From: Trinickia acidisoli
GTDB taxonomy: Bacteria; Pseudomonadota; Gammaproteobacteria; Burkholderiales; Burkholderiaceae
Assembly (NCBI RefSeq): GCF_017315725.1
Contig: NZ_JAFLRG010000002.1
Span: forward strand, 1,488,001-1,552,000
Direction of reading: 5' to 3'
DNA: 64,000 nt
The first letter of the stretch is position 1. Each line of letters starts with the position of its first letter. Shown here one piece after another: positions 42,786 through 51,697 of the stretch. Position numbers and translations under genes: made by a program. The notes under the pieces are model-generated. The model searched no databases. It was given only the letters and a program-made list of their open reading frames with translations, and had not been told where the DNA came from.

Positions 42786-43856
42786 CCCGCCCACGATCCG
42801 CCGCACGCTATCGAGCAGATGATCGACGTCGGCAGCCGTCGTCGCGAACGACGTGACCAGGCGAACGACACCCGGGCCCCAACGATCGTGATAGAACACG
42901 AAGCCCTGTGCGAGCAAAGCCTCGATCAACTCGGCCGGAAATCGGCAGAACAGGATGTTCGCTTGCGGCTCGCCCCGCACTTCGATACACGTCACTTGCC
43001 GCAGCCCCTGCACGAGTCGCTGCGCCATCGCGTTTGCCTGGCGTGCGTTGCGCAGCCAGAGATCGTCGCCGAGATACGCATCGATCTGCGCAGACAAAAA
43101 GCGCATCTTCGAAAACAAATGGCCGGCGCGCTTACGCCGGAACGCCATCTCGCGCGCCACCGAACGATCGAACAAGACGATCGCCTCGGCAGCAGGCACG
43201 CCGTTCTTCGTCGCGCCGAACGACAGCACATCGACACCCGCTTTCCATGTCATTTCCGCCGGCGTGCAGCCGAGCGCGACGAGCGCATTGGCGAAGCGCG
43301 AACCGTCCATATGCAAGCGTAATCCCGATGTTTCGCACTCCTTACCAATCGCTGCAATCTCATCAAGCGTGTAGAGACTACCGACTTCCGTCGCCTGCGT
43401 CATGCTCACGCACGACGGCTGCGTCGAATGAACGTCGCCGACTTTCGTGCGTGCGGCAGCGCGCAACGCGTCGATGTCCATCTTCGCCGCGGGGCCGCCC
43501 ACCGCGACGAGCTTCGCGCCACCCGTGAAAAATTCCGGTGCACCGCATTCGTCGTTATTGACGTGGCTGTCGGGATGGCACAGCACGCTGCCCCAAGGAG
43601 GCGTCAGCGCGGCGAGAGACAAAGCGTTCGCCGCCGTGCCGGTCGGCACCAGAAGCACGTCGACCTCTCGCTCGAACAACTCGCTGAATTTGCGCTCGAC
43701 GCGTGCGGTCAACTCGTCTGCCCCGTAGGGCCGCGCTTGCCCGACACTGCACGCGGCGAGCGCCTCGATCACTTCAGGCGACGCGCCTGCGATGTTGTCG
43801 CTCGAAAACCCCAAAGCCGGCCCCGCGGCCGGCGCTGTCTGCTCACGATTCGCCAT
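42741..43856 (-). CDS. Low-specificity L-threonine aldolase-family enzyme
   Basis: A 371-residue PLP enzyme of fold type I: FSSDNIAGASPEVIEAL, the GTAANALSLAAL phosphate-contact region, LHMDGSRFANALVALG with the PLP-ring Asp, and the Schiff-base Lys in LSFGATKNG. It cleaves L-threonine or L-allo-threonine to glycine and acetaldehyde; related enzymes also act on phenylserine. The gene ends inside the decayed reductase frame, so its 3' flank marks a rearrangement junction. Confidence 0.92.
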   Translation of the reverse strand: MANREQTAPAAGPALGFSSDNIAGASPEVIEALAACSVGQARPYGADELTARVERKFSELFEREVDVLLVPTGTAANALSLAALTPPWGSVLCHPDSHVNNDECGAPEFFTGGAKLVAVGGPAAKMDIDALRAAARTKVGDVHSTQPSCVSMTQATEVGSLYTLDEIAAIGKECETSGLRLHMDGSRFANALVALGCTPAEMTWKAGVDVLSFGATKNGVPAAEAIVLFDRSVAREMAFRRKRAGHLFSKMRFLSAQIDAYLGDDLWLRNARQANAMAQRLVQGLRQVTCIEVRGEPQANILFCRFPAELIEALLAQGFVFYHDRWGPGVVRLVTSFATTAADVDHLLDSVRRIVGGLSLSGAAESENRAR

Positions 43857-44002
43857 GAATTTCGTCGACTCCCCTATCGAACTACCGAACTATCGAACAC
43901 AGGCAAATGCCCACATCGTGGCGATATCGTATCGGGGCCGGTTCGGCGCGAATTGTAAAAAATTGACGATTCACGCGTATGGCGCGGTGCGGGCAAATTG
44001 CC

Positions 44003-44812
44003 CTAGTAGCTCGATGGCGCCACGCCGAATGCCTGCCGGAACGCGCGATTGAAATGGCTTTGATCGTAGAAACCAACACCCTGCGCAACTTCGGCGATCG
44101 TCTGCGCGCTATGGGACAACAGCGAACAGGCATGCTCGAGACGCAGCCTCAACAACCAGGCATGCGGCGTCATGCCGACGGTTTGCTTGAATTGCCGCAG
44201 AAATTGAAAGCGGCCCAGATCGCAGAGCGAGGCGAGCGCATCGAGCGTGATTTTTTCGCTTAGGTGTGCGAAGCAATAATCGCGAACCCGCTGCCATTGC
44301 AACGGAGATAACGCACCGCTCGTCTCTTGGGGCACGATCGTGCGAGATCGCGTCAGCAATACATTCAGCAACCGAAACCATTCCGACTGGACCGCAAGTG
44401 ATCCCGCCTCGCCGCTCTCGCCCATGACGTCGAACAAGCGCACGAGATGCGCCGCGACCTCGGCGTCTTCCAACAGCGCGCCGGCCAGTTCCGGCTCGCG
44501 AGGTGTCCCGCTGATCTCCTCGGCAACGCCGTGCAGCAACGCATGTGAAAGACGAAAAGTCCTGAGCGTATAACCGCGCACGCCTTCGCTGGCGCCGTCG
44601 TGCACTTCGCCGGGCGGCATGAGCGACACGCAGCCCGGACCGATCAGCACGGTCTTACCCCGGAATCGTTGCCGCTGAACGCCTTCGGTGACGAGCCCGA
44701 CGTGGTAATCGAGATGGAAATGGCGATCGAAGCTGAACGTCGAGAATCGCGCGGCGCCGAGCACGAGGCCGGGCATATCGGCGATATGTCGGTAATGGAC
44801 ACGATCTGACAT
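44003..44812 (-). CDS. AraC-family transcriptional regulator
   Basis: A 269-residue regulator with an AraC_binding cupin half (SFDRHFHLDYHVGLVTEGVQRQRFRGKTVLIGPGCVSLMPPGEVHDG) and two helix-turn-helix units (ITLDALASLCDLGRFQFLRQFKQTVG and QTIAEVAQGVGFYDQSHFNRAFRQAFGVAPSSY). I chose the ATG at 44812 (MSDRVHYRHI); the frame also allows 44848. No obvious partner gene is adjacent; the threonine aldolase gene downstream is on the same strand, 146 bases on. Confidence 0.9.
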   Translation of the reverse strand: MSDRVHYRHIADMPGLVLGAARFSTFSFDRHFHLDYHVGLVTEGVQRQRFRGKTVLIGPGCVSLMPPGEVHDGASEGVRGYTLRTFRLSHALLHGVAEEISGTPREPELAGALLEDAEVAAHLVRLFDVMGESGEAGSLAVQSEWFRLLNVLLTRSRTIVPQETSGALSPLQWQRVRDYCFAHLSEKITLDALASLCDLGRFQFLRQFKQTVGMTPHAWLLRLRLEHACSLLSHSAQTIAEVAQGVGFYDQSHFNRAFRQAFGVAPSSY

Positions 44813-44910
44813 AGGCAGGACAGGCGAAGCGCGAGCGAAACGTCGCATCGAAGGCGGCCAGTATACGCCGCCCGGTCGTCACGAACGATGCGAGGGATGG
44901 CGCTGCTGCG

Positions 44911-45909
44911 TCAATCGACGGCCTCCGCATGCCGCGCCGCGTCCGATGCCGCACCTTGGCTGCGTTCGTTCGTCTTGCGCGGGGACACGATGGCCCTGAG
45001 ACTGCAATCGGCATCGTCGAACCGCTCTCGAAGGAACTCCAAAAACGCGCTGACTTTCGGCGAGGCATTCAAGCGCGAGGCGTACAACGCGTAGAGCTGG
45101 ATGGGCTCGACCTCCCAATCGGGCAGCAGCCGCACGAGCCGGCCCGCCTCCACGTCGGCACGCGCCGCCTGTTGATTGAGCAACGCAATGCCGGTGCCGG
45201 TCATTGCCAGTAAATACCCGATCGTCGGATCGGCAACGCTCACGCGCGGCTCGAAACGCACCTCCTGTCCGCTCGCGCCGCGCCGCAGCCGCCACGACGA
45301 AACGCCGACCGGGAGGCCCGGCGTACAACAATGCGAAGCGATGCAGTGGTGCTCGCGCAGATCGGCCGGCGTTTCAGGTGGCCGTCGCCCGGCAAGATAA
45401 GCCGGGCTCGCATAGGCGGCGAGGCGCACTTGAAACAACGGGGTGGCCCGCATCGTCGAATCCGCGCTTGGATCCGGGCGAATGACGATGTCGGCCGCGG
45501 TGTCGCCCAACTTGAATTCGCTGCCGAGCAATTGCAACTCCAAGCGCACCTCGGGATAGCGCGCAAGGAAATCGCTGAGCACGGGCGCAAGCGCAAAACG
45601 CGCGAACGGCACCGACGCCGCGACGCGCAGCAACCCGCGCGGTTGCGCGTGCATCGCCCCGATCGCAAGGTCGGCCTGCTCGGCCTCCTCGAGCATTCGC
45701 ACGCAACGCTCGAGGTAGAGTTCGCCCGCTTCGGTCAACATCAAGCTGCGCGTCGTGCGCTCGATGAGCCGCACGCCCAAGCGCTTCTCGAGCCTAGCCA
45801 GCGCGCGGCTCACGCTCGATTTCGGCACGCCGAGGCGCTCGGCGGCCACGGTAAAGCTCTGCGCCTCGCAGATCCGTACGAAGAACTGCAGTTCGTTCAG
45901 GTCGATCAT
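44911..45909 (-). CDS. LysR-family transcriptional regulator
   Basis: A 332-residue LysR regulator. DNA-binding domain: MIDLNELQFFVRICEAQSFT, AAERLGVPKSSVSRALARLEKRLGVRLIERTTRSLMLTEAG. Effector domain from GLLRVAASVPFARFALAPVLSDFLARYPEVRLEL. It has a longer C-terminal tail than usual (RKTNERSQGAASDAARHAEAVD). It is divergent from an NmrA-like gene with a dyad between them and is probably its regulator. Confidence 0.92.
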   Translation of the reverse strand: MIDLNELQFFVRICEAQSFTVAAERLGVPKSSVSRALARLEKRLGVRLIERTTRSLMLTEAGELYLERCVRMLEEAEQADLAIGAMHAQPRGLLRVAASVPFARFALAPVLSDFLARYPEVRLELQLLGSEFKLGDTAADIVIRPDPSADSTMRATPLFQVRLAAYASPAYLAGRRPPETPADLREHHCIASHCCTPGLPVGVSSWRLRRGASGQEVRFEPRVSVADPTIGYLLAMTGTGIALLNQQAARADVEAGRLVRLLPDWEVEPIQLYALYASRLNASPKVSAFLEFLRERFDDADCSLRAIVSPRKTNERSQGAASDAARHAEAVD

Positions 45910-45925
45910 GATTGCCCCCGCTCAT

Positions 45926-45943
45926 TGTTCCCAACTGGCAACA
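45926..45943. promoter_or_regulatory. LysR-type dyad between regulator and NmrA-like gene
   Basis: TGTTCCCA and TGGCAACA pair at 7 of 8 positions around AC. It lies 17 bases upstream of the LysR start and about 90 bases upstream of the NmrA-like start, as expected for an autoregulated divergent pair. Confidence 0.5.
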
Positions 45944-46034
45944 GACTGTTCGATCTCTTCCAATTGTTGCTGATGATAGCCATTCTTTCGGGCAGACGTT
46001 CGAATCACGTCAAATCGCTCAATGGAGAAAAACG

Positions 46035-46877
46035 ATGTATCTAGTTACTGGAGCCAACGGTACCGTCGGCAGTCAAGTGCTCGCGCAGTTGCTGGAGGCG
46101 GGACATGCGGTGCGCGCCTACGTCCGCAGCCCGGAAAAACTCGCGCAATGGGGTGACCGTATTGAAATCGCCGTCGGCGACTACAACTCGCCCGACGCAT
46201 TTTCCGCGGCGCTCGAGGGCGTCGACGGCGTGTTCTTGATGAACATCGGCAGCGCCGAGGCATTCACCGCATTGGCGAAACGTATCGCCGCGCAAAAGGT
46301 GTCGCGCGCGGTATTTCTGTCGACCGCGATGGTCGAGATGCTGCCCGCTACGCTGCTCAGTCGCTTGCATCGGGAAAAGGAAGATATTCTGCGTGCCGCC
46401 GGCATCGACGCGCGTTTCCTGCGGCCGACCGGCTTCATGTCCAATTCCTATTTGTGGCTGCCCAGCATTCGCGCCGAAGGCACGGTCGCCAATCCGATGG
46501 GCACGGGGCGCGCCGCACCGATCGCACCGGAGGACATCGCCGCCGTTGCCGTGCGCGCGCTGACAGATGCGGCGCTCGCCGAGAAGGACTTGTTGCTGAC
46601 CGGCGGCGAAACGATCAGCCTGCCCGAGCAAGTCGCATTGCTCGCGCAAGCGCTCGATCGCTCGCTGCGCGCCGTCGACATCACGCTCGACGTGGCGGCC
46701 GCCAACCTTACGCGCGTGGGCATTCCGGAGCCGATTGCCGCATCGATCGTGAAATCGTTCGAAGCCGTCAAAGCCGGCCGCGGCACGATGACGACCGATA
46801 CCGTCGAGCGTGTGCTGGGTCGCAAGCCACTGCGCTTCGAGCAATGGTTGAAGATGCACATCGACCGGTTCAAGTAA
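46035..46877 (+). CDS. NmrA-like NAD(P)-binding protein
   Basis: A 280-residue atypical SDR: MYLVTGANGTVGSQVLAQLLEAGHAVRAYVRSPEK (Gly-rich cofactor loop), VAVGDYNSPDAFSAALEGVDGVFLMN, then FLRPTGFMSNSYLWLPSIRAEGTVANP. It resembles quinone oxidoreductase 2 (QOR2) and NmrA-type redox-sensing proteins; there is no classical YxxxK pair. The ATG at 46035 has a GGAGAAA ribosome site. It is divergent from a LysR gene. Confidence 0.9.
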   Translation: MYLVTGANGTVGSQVLAQLLEAGHAVRAYVRSPEKLAQWGDRIEIAVGDYNSPDAFSAALEGVDGVFLMNIGSAEAFTALAKRIAAQKVSRAVFLSTAMVEMLPATLLSRLHREKEDILRAAGIDARFLRPTGFMSNSYLWLPSIRAEGTVANPMGTGRAAPIAPEDIAAVAVRALTDAALAEKDLLLTGGETISLPEQVALLAQALDRSLRAVDITLDVAAANLTRVGIPEPIAASIVKSFEAVKAGRGTMTTDTVERVLGRKPLRFEQWLKMHIDRFK

Positions 46878-47033
46878 GCGCACGCAGAGCACCGGCGCTC
46901 GAGGATGAGTTACCGGGGCCACCCGCCCCGCTCCCCTCCCGACGGCCGGAAAACCGTCCGATTCCGCGATCGATTCGACATATCGCGTCTTCATTGGCGA
47001 TACTGGCGTCGTTAAGTCAAGCTAACGACAGCC

Positions 47034-47954
47034 ATGAGCGAAACTGAATCGATCGACTCCGCCGACATTCGCCTTTTGCTGGCGATTCGGCAATGCGGCA
47101 CCTTGGCGGCGGCGGCGCGGCAACTCGGCCTCACCGCCTCCGCCGTTTCCCAGCGGCTGCAACAACTCGAGCAGCGGCTCGACACGCGGCTCGTCGATCG
47201 CACGGCGCGCAAGCTGCAGTTCTCCGAAGAAGGCGCGCTGTTGTGCGATCGCGGTATCGAACTCGTCGCGCAATTCGACGCCCTGCACGAAGATTTGCGG
47301 GCGCAGCGGCGCGGGCTCGTCGGCACCCTGAAAATCAACGCGCCCTTCGGCTTCGGCCGGCGTCACCTCGCGCCCGTCGTCGCCGATTTTCAGCGGGAGA
47401 ATCCCGAGGTTGGCGTCATATTGACGCTGACGGAACAGCCGCTGACGAACGGCACGGAGCGCTACGACGTGATCGTCCATATCGGCGAGCTGCGCGCCTC
47501 GAATCTCATCGGCCACTTGATCGCGCCCAACACCCGCTTCGTTTGCGCGTCGCCGGCACTCGTCCGACGTTTCGGCGAGCCGCAAACGCCTGACGAACTC
47601 GCGCGGCTGCCCTGCATCGTTCTGCAAGAAAACGACGAAGACGCGTCGCTGTGGCAATTCAGCAAAGGCAAGACGCGCTTGAGCGTGCGCGTTTCCTCCA
47701 AGCTCAACTGCAACGACGGCGACATCGTTCGGCGATGGGCGTGCGAGGGCCGCGGCATCATTTTGCGCTCCGAGTGGGACGTCGCCGACGACCTTCGCAG
47801 CGGCGCACTGCGCAAGCTGCTGCCGGCTTGGAAAGCGCTAGACGCCGACGTGATCGCACTGACTCACCACCGCTCGGGCCTGCCGCGTCGTACGCGCGAT
47901 TTCATGCAGTATTTGCAAAGCCGCTTTCGACCGCTTCCACCTTGGAGGACCTAG
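47034..47954 (+). CDS. LysR-family transcriptional regulator
   Basis: A 306-residue LysR regulator: DNA-binding part ADIRLLLAIRQCGTLAAAARQLGLTASAVSQRLQQLEQRL, then GTLKINAPFGFGRRHLAPVVADFQRENPEVGVILTLTEQ. It resembles the DsdC/AmpR-like CrgA subgroup. The target is not evident, although the downstream D-amino-acid enzyme pair is on the same strand. The start could be ATG 47034; no strong ribosome site is seen. Confidence 0.9.
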   Translation: MSETESIDSADIRLLLAIRQCGTLAAAARQLGLTASAVSQRLQQLEQRLDTRLVDRTARKLQFSEEGALLCDRGIELVAQFDALHEDLRAQRRGLVGTLKINAPFGFGRRHLAPVVADFQRENPEVGVILTLTEQPLTNGTERYDVIVHIGELRASNLIGHLIAPNTRFVCASPALVRRFGEPQTPDELARLPCIVLQENDEDASLWQFSKGKTRLSVRVSSKLNCNDGDIVRRWACEGRGIILRSEWDVADDLRSGALRKLLPAWKALDADVIALTHHRSGLPRRTRDFMQYLQSRFRPLPPWRT

Positions 47955-47970
47955 CGCACCACGGCATGCC

Positions 47971-47998
47971 GCGTTCGGCGTTCGGCGTTCGGCGTTCG
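47971..47998. repeat. Four tandem copies of the heptamer GCGTTCG
   Basis: Four perfect copies in a row, directly after the LysR stop and about 105 bases before the HAD gene. The unit length is not a multiple of three. It lies outside coding DNA, so copy-number change could alter spacing of a promoter or leader but not a reading frame. Confidence 0.9.
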
Positions 47999-48104
47999 AT
48001 GATTCAGATTCGCTAAACATAAGCGTTAGCTGGCCTTAACCCCCACCGCACCTCGAACGCCTAGAATCGATTCTGTCACGGCATGCCGCATACGGAGGTC
48101 CCCA

Positions 48105-48773
48105 GTGATACAGAACGCCTCGTCGCCCTCGGCCTTTCCGAAGGCCGTTCTTTTCGATCTGCTTACCGCTTTGCTCGATTCGTGGACGCTCTGGAACGGC
48201 GCGGCCGGGTCCGAGGCGATGGGCCGCGCGTGGCGCGCCGCTTATCTGCGGCTGACCTATGGCTGCGGCAACTATGTCCCGTACGAAACGCTAGTCGGAG
48301 AGGCGGCGCAGGAAGTCGGGCTTCCCGCATCCGTCGCCGATGCGCTCGAAGCAAATTGGCTTCAGCTTGCGCCGTGGAGCGGTGCGATCACTGCGTTGGA
48401 ACAATTGCGGCCGCATTGCAAACTCGCGGTCGTAACGAACTGCTCCGAGCGTCTCGGCCGGCTCGCGGCGTCACGTCTGCCCGTGAACTGGGACGCAATC
48501 GTCACGGCCGAGCGGGCCGGTGCCTACAAACCCGACCCACGCCCCTATGCGTTGGCGCTCGCGGATCTACGCGTCGCCCCTGAAGAAGCGTGCTTCGTCG
48601 CGGGCTCCAGCTACGACATGTTCGGCACGGCGGCATGCGGCCTGCGCACCTACTGGCACAACCGTGTCGGCCTAAAGCCGGTACCGGGCACGCCCGCACC
48701 CGAACACGAATCGCCGACGCTCGATGCGCTCGCGGCATGGGCCAGCGGCTTCGGCGCGAAGGCACGCACATGA
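48105..48773 (+). CDS. HAD-superfamily hydrolase
   Basis: A 222-residue HAD protein of the haloacid dehalogenase/phosphatase type. Motif I is AVLFDLLTALLDSW, in which the usual second Asp (DxD/DxT) reads as L, as it does in haloacid dehalogenase-like members. Motif II is LAVVTNCSERLG, the motif III Lys is in GAYKPDPRPYALAL, and motif IV is CFVAGSSYDMFGTAACGLRTYW. The GTG start has a CGGAGG ribosome site. The stop overlaps the next start (ATGA), coupling it to the DSD1-type enzyme. The substrate may be a phosphorylated or amino-acid-derived compound handled by that partner. Confidence 0.88.
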   Translation: MIQNASSPSAFPKAVLFDLLTALLDSWTLWNGAAGSEAMGRAWRAAYLRLTYGCGNYVPYETLVGEAAQEVGLPASVADALEANWLQLAPWSGAITALEQLRPHCKLAVVTNCSERLGRLAASRLPVNWDAIVTAERAGAYKPDPRPYALALADLRVAPEEACFVAGSSYDMFGTAACGLRTYWHNRVGLKPVPGTPAPEHESPTLDALAAWASGFGAKART

Positions 48774-49930
48774 ACGGGGATGACGCGATGACACTCGATC
48801 TGCTCGACACACCCGCGGCGATCGTCGACACCGGCCGCATGAATCGCAATATTGCCCGCATGCAAACGCGCATGGATGCGCTCGGTGTCCGCTTTCGTCC
48901 GCACATCAAGACGACCAAGTGCCTCGACGTCGTCCGCGCGCAGTTGCAAGCAGGGGCGCACGGCGTAACCGTCTCGACGCTGAAAGAAGCGCAGGCATGC
49001 TTCGCGGCCGGCATCGTCGACGTGCTGTACGCCGTCGGCATCGTGCCTTCGAAGCTGCCGCGCGCCATGGCGCTCAAGCGTCGGGGCTGCGATCTCAAGC
49101 TCCTCGTCGACAACGTCGCGGCGGCCGAAGCGATCGTGGCGTTCTGCCATAAGGAAGGCGACGCTGTCGAGGTATGGATCGAGGTCGACACCGATGGCCA
49201 TCGTTCAGGCATCGCGCCTGAGCATGACGCGCTGCTCGAAGTCGGCCGCATCTTGCATGACGGGGGAATCCGAGTGGGCGGCGTGATGGCGCACGCGGGC
49301 TCGAGCTACGAACTATCCAGTTCGGAAGCCCTTCGTGCGCTTGCGGAAAGCGAACGCGCCGGATGCGTGCACGCTGCGCAGCGATTGCGCGCAAGCGGCA
49401 TTGCTTGCCCTGTCGTCAGCGTCGGGTCCACGCCGACGGCGCTCGCCGCGGCGGCCCTCGATGGGGTGACCGAAGTGCGGGCAGGCGTGTATGTCTTCTT
49501 CGATCTCGTCATGCACAACGTGGGCGTATGTACGATCGACGATCTCGCCCTGAGCGTCTTGACAACCGTCATCGGCCATCAACTCGAGAAGGGCTGGGTG
49601 ATCGTCGACGCGGGATGGATGGCGCTGAGCCGTGACCGTGGCACCGCGAAGCAGGCGCGCGATTTCGGCTATGGCGTGCCTTGCACTATCGACGGCACGC
49701 CGCTCGAAGGCTATCTGATGATCGGCGCGAACCAGGAGCATGGCATCGTGGCCGCGACGCAGACCGGGCCGAAAGCGCACGAAGCCGACCTATCGGTACG
49801 CTTCCCGATAGGAACGAAGCTTCGTATTCTGCCGAACCACGCGTGCTCGACCGGCGCGCAATTCCCCGAATACCGTGCGCTCGCGCCGAGCGGCGAACTG
49901 ACGGTCTGGCAACGCTTCCGCGGCTGGTAG
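48770..49930 (+). CDS. DSD1-family PLP enzyme (D-threonine aldolase / D-serine dehydratase-like)
   Basis: A 386-residue fold-type III PLP enzyme. The alanine racemase-like N-terminal barrel has the Schiff-base Lys47 in RFRPHIKTTKCLDVV; later blocks are GVTVSTLKEAQACFAAG, VDTDGHRSGI and VSVGSTPTAL. The C-terminal domain carries the metal pair His and Cys in LPNHACST. The family includes D-threonine aldolases and D-serine/D-3-hydroxyaspartate dehydratases that use PLP plus a divalent metal. The ATG at 48770 overlaps the HAD stop; an in-frame ATG six codons on is possible. Confidence 0.9.
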   Translation: MNGDDAMTLDLLDTPAAIVDTGRMNRNIARMQTRMDALGVRFRPHIKTTKCLDVVRAQLQAGAHGVTVSTLKEAQACFAAGIVDVLYAVGIVPSKLPRAMALKRRGCDLKLLVDNVAAAEAIVAFCHKEGDAVEVWIEVDTDGHRSGIAPEHDALLEVGRILHDGGIRVGGVMAHAGSSYELSSSEALRALAESERAGCVHAAQRLRASGIACPVVSVGSTPTALAAAALDGVTEVRAGVYVFFDLVMHNVGVCTIDDLALSVLTTVIGHQLEKGWVIVDAGWMALSRDRGTAKQARDFGYGVPCTIDGTPLEGYLMIGANQEHGIVAATQTGPKAHEADLSVRFPIGTKLRILPNHACSTGAQFPEYRALAPSGELTVWQRFRGW

Positions 49931-50021
49931 AACCACGTAATACCGGCGTAATGCCGGCGTTGACGCCATATTTGCGGCGAGATACGCTCAGCGCCGCCCT
50001 CTCCTTGCGCGCCGATCCGCC

Positions 50022-50594
50022 ATGACGTCGATCCTTTCGCCGCGGCTCACTCACCGTCTCGTCACCCAACGCCTGACGCTCGAGCCGGTCAGCGTCGATT
50101 TCGCTTATCAGTTGCTCGATTTCCAACTCGACAACCGAACGCATTTGCGGCCATGGGAGCCGCTGCGTCGAACCGACTTCTTCACGCTCGATGCGATGAC
50201 GGCCCGAACCCGCACCATGGCGGACAGCATCGCCGCGGGCAGTGCGTTGCATTGGCTGATGTTCGAGCGCGGACGCGACGCGGTCATCGGCGAGTGCAAC
50301 TTCACGAGCATCGTCAGAGGCCCGTTCCTCGCCTGCCATCTCGGCTACGCGATCGATCATCGACGCGAAGGCCAAGGCTTGATGCGCGAGGCGCTGACCG
50401 CTTCGATCGAATACGTCTTCGAGCGGATCGGGCTCCACCGGATCATGGCCAGCTATCGGCCCGAGAACCTGCGCAGCGAACGGCTTTTGAACGTGCTCGG
50501 ATTCGAGCGCGAAGGGTTCGCCCGAGCCTATTTGAAAATCAACGGCGTATGGGCCGATCACGTACTGACTGCGCTGATCAATCCGGCGGTCTAA
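50022..50594 (+). CDS. GNAT acetyltransferase, RimJ/RimL-like
   Basis: A 190-residue GNAT N-acetyltransferase of the RimJ type: LVTQRLTLEPVSVDFAYQLLDFQLDNRTHLRPWEP, then LGYAIDHRREGQGLMREALTASIEYVF (acetyl-CoA loop R-x2-G-x-G/A) and HRIMASYRPENLRSERLLNVLGFEREGFARAYLKING. It may acetylate a protein N-terminus or an amine. It appears to be a single gene. Confidence 0.92.
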   Translation: MTSILSPRLTHRLVTQRLTLEPVSVDFAYQLLDFQLDNRTHLRPWEPLRRTDFFTLDAMTARTRTMADSIAAGSALHWLMFERGRDAVIGECNFTSIVRGPFLACHLGYAIDHRREGQGLMREALTASIEYVFERIGLHRIMASYRPENLRSERLLNVLGFEREGFARAYLKINGVWADHVLTALINPAV

Positions 50595-50674
50595 GCATCG
50601 TTTTTCGCGAACGGGCTTGAATCCGCCATGCCAAGCGGACTATGCTTTCCCGTTGGTCACCCGAGGGAGCAAGC

Positions 50675-51649
50675 ATGGACCGCATCCAAGCAATGGAAGT
50701 TTTTACGCGCGTCGTCGACGCGAATAGCTTCACGCGTGCGGCCGAAACGCTCGGCATGCCGCGCGCATCGGTGACGACGGTCATCCAAAACCTCGAAGCA
50801 TTTCTCGGCGTAAGGCTCATGCAGCGAACCACGCGCCGGCTGTCGCTAACGCCCGACGGCGCCGCGTACTACGAACACTGCATCAAGATCATCGCCGAGA
50901 TCGAGGAGGCCGATGCGAGCTTTCAAGCCGGCAACCGCAAGCCGAGCGGCGCCTTGCGCGTTCACATGCCGAGCGCGCTGGGCCGGCGCATCGTGATTCC
51001 GGCGCTTTCGACGTTTCATCAGCGCTATCCCGAGGTCACGCTCGATCTCGGCTTATCGGACCGGCCGGTCGATCCGATCGAGGAAGGCGTCGACTGCATG
51101 ATCCGCGTCGGGCCGCTCGAAGATTCGTCGATGGTGGCACGCCGCATCGGCATGCTCAAGCGTCTGACCTGCGCCTCGCCGAGCTATCTGGCCAAGCACG
51201 GCGAACCGAGTTCGATCGAAGCACTCGCAGCGCACCATGCCGTGAATTTCCGCGCCGCGCACGGCGGCCGCTCGATACCGTGGGTATTCATGATCGACGG
51301 CAAGCCGGTCGAAGTCAAAATGAACGGCCTCGTCACCGTCAACGATTCCGATGCTTACGTCACCTGCGCCATCGAGGGCTTCGGCTTGATTCAGCCGACG
51401 CTTTTCATGGCGCTGCCGCATTTGCTCGACGGTTCGCTCAAAGAAGTACTAACGGGGTTCAATCCGAAGCCGAAGCCGATTTCGATCGTCTATCCGCACA
51501 ATCGCCACCTTTCCGCGAAAGTGCGCGCGTTTGCGGAGTGGATCGCCGAACTGTTCGATTCGATGCCGGCGCTCGAAGACATCTCGCGCACACGCGAACC
51601 AGCAGCCGGAAAAGAAGGGCGGCAACGCCGCGATGCGGTAACGGCTTAA
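50675..51649 (+). CDS. LysR-family transcriptional regulator
   Basis: A 324-residue LysR regulator of the CrgA-like group: MDRIQAMEVFTRVVDANSFT, AAETLGMPRASVTTVIQNLEAFLGVRLMQRTTRRLSLTPDG, then GALRVHMPSALGRRIVIPALSTFHQRYPEVTLDL. The ATG at 50675 has a GAGGGAG ribosome site; the in-frame codon at 50642 is upstream of it. A basic tail (KEGRQRRDAVTA) ends it. No divergent target is present. Confidence 0.92.
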   Translation: MDRIQAMEVFTRVVDANSFTRAAETLGMPRASVTTVIQNLEAFLGVRLMQRTTRRLSLTPDGAAYYEHCIKIIAEIEEADASFQAGNRKPSGALRVHMPSALGRRIVIPALSTFHQRYPEVTLDLGLSDRPVDPIEEGVDCMIRVGPLEDSSMVARRIGMLKRLTCASPSYLAKHGEPSSIEALAAHHAVNFRAAHGGRSIPWVFMIDGKPVEVKMNGLVTVNDSDAYVTCAIEGFGLIQPTLFMALPHLLDGSLKEVLTGFNPKPKPISIVYPHNRHLSAKVRAFAEWIAELFDSMPALEDISRTREPAAGKEGRQRRDAVTA

Positions 51650-51697
51650 GGGGAATGCGGACGAAAACCCCTATCGGACCCTAAAGCGTTCAGGCAA

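Noticed and set aside
47971..47998. CRISPR-like array
   Set aside because: Four heptamers without spacers are a simple tandem repeat. No direct repeats of 25-40 bases with regular spacers were seen anywhere.
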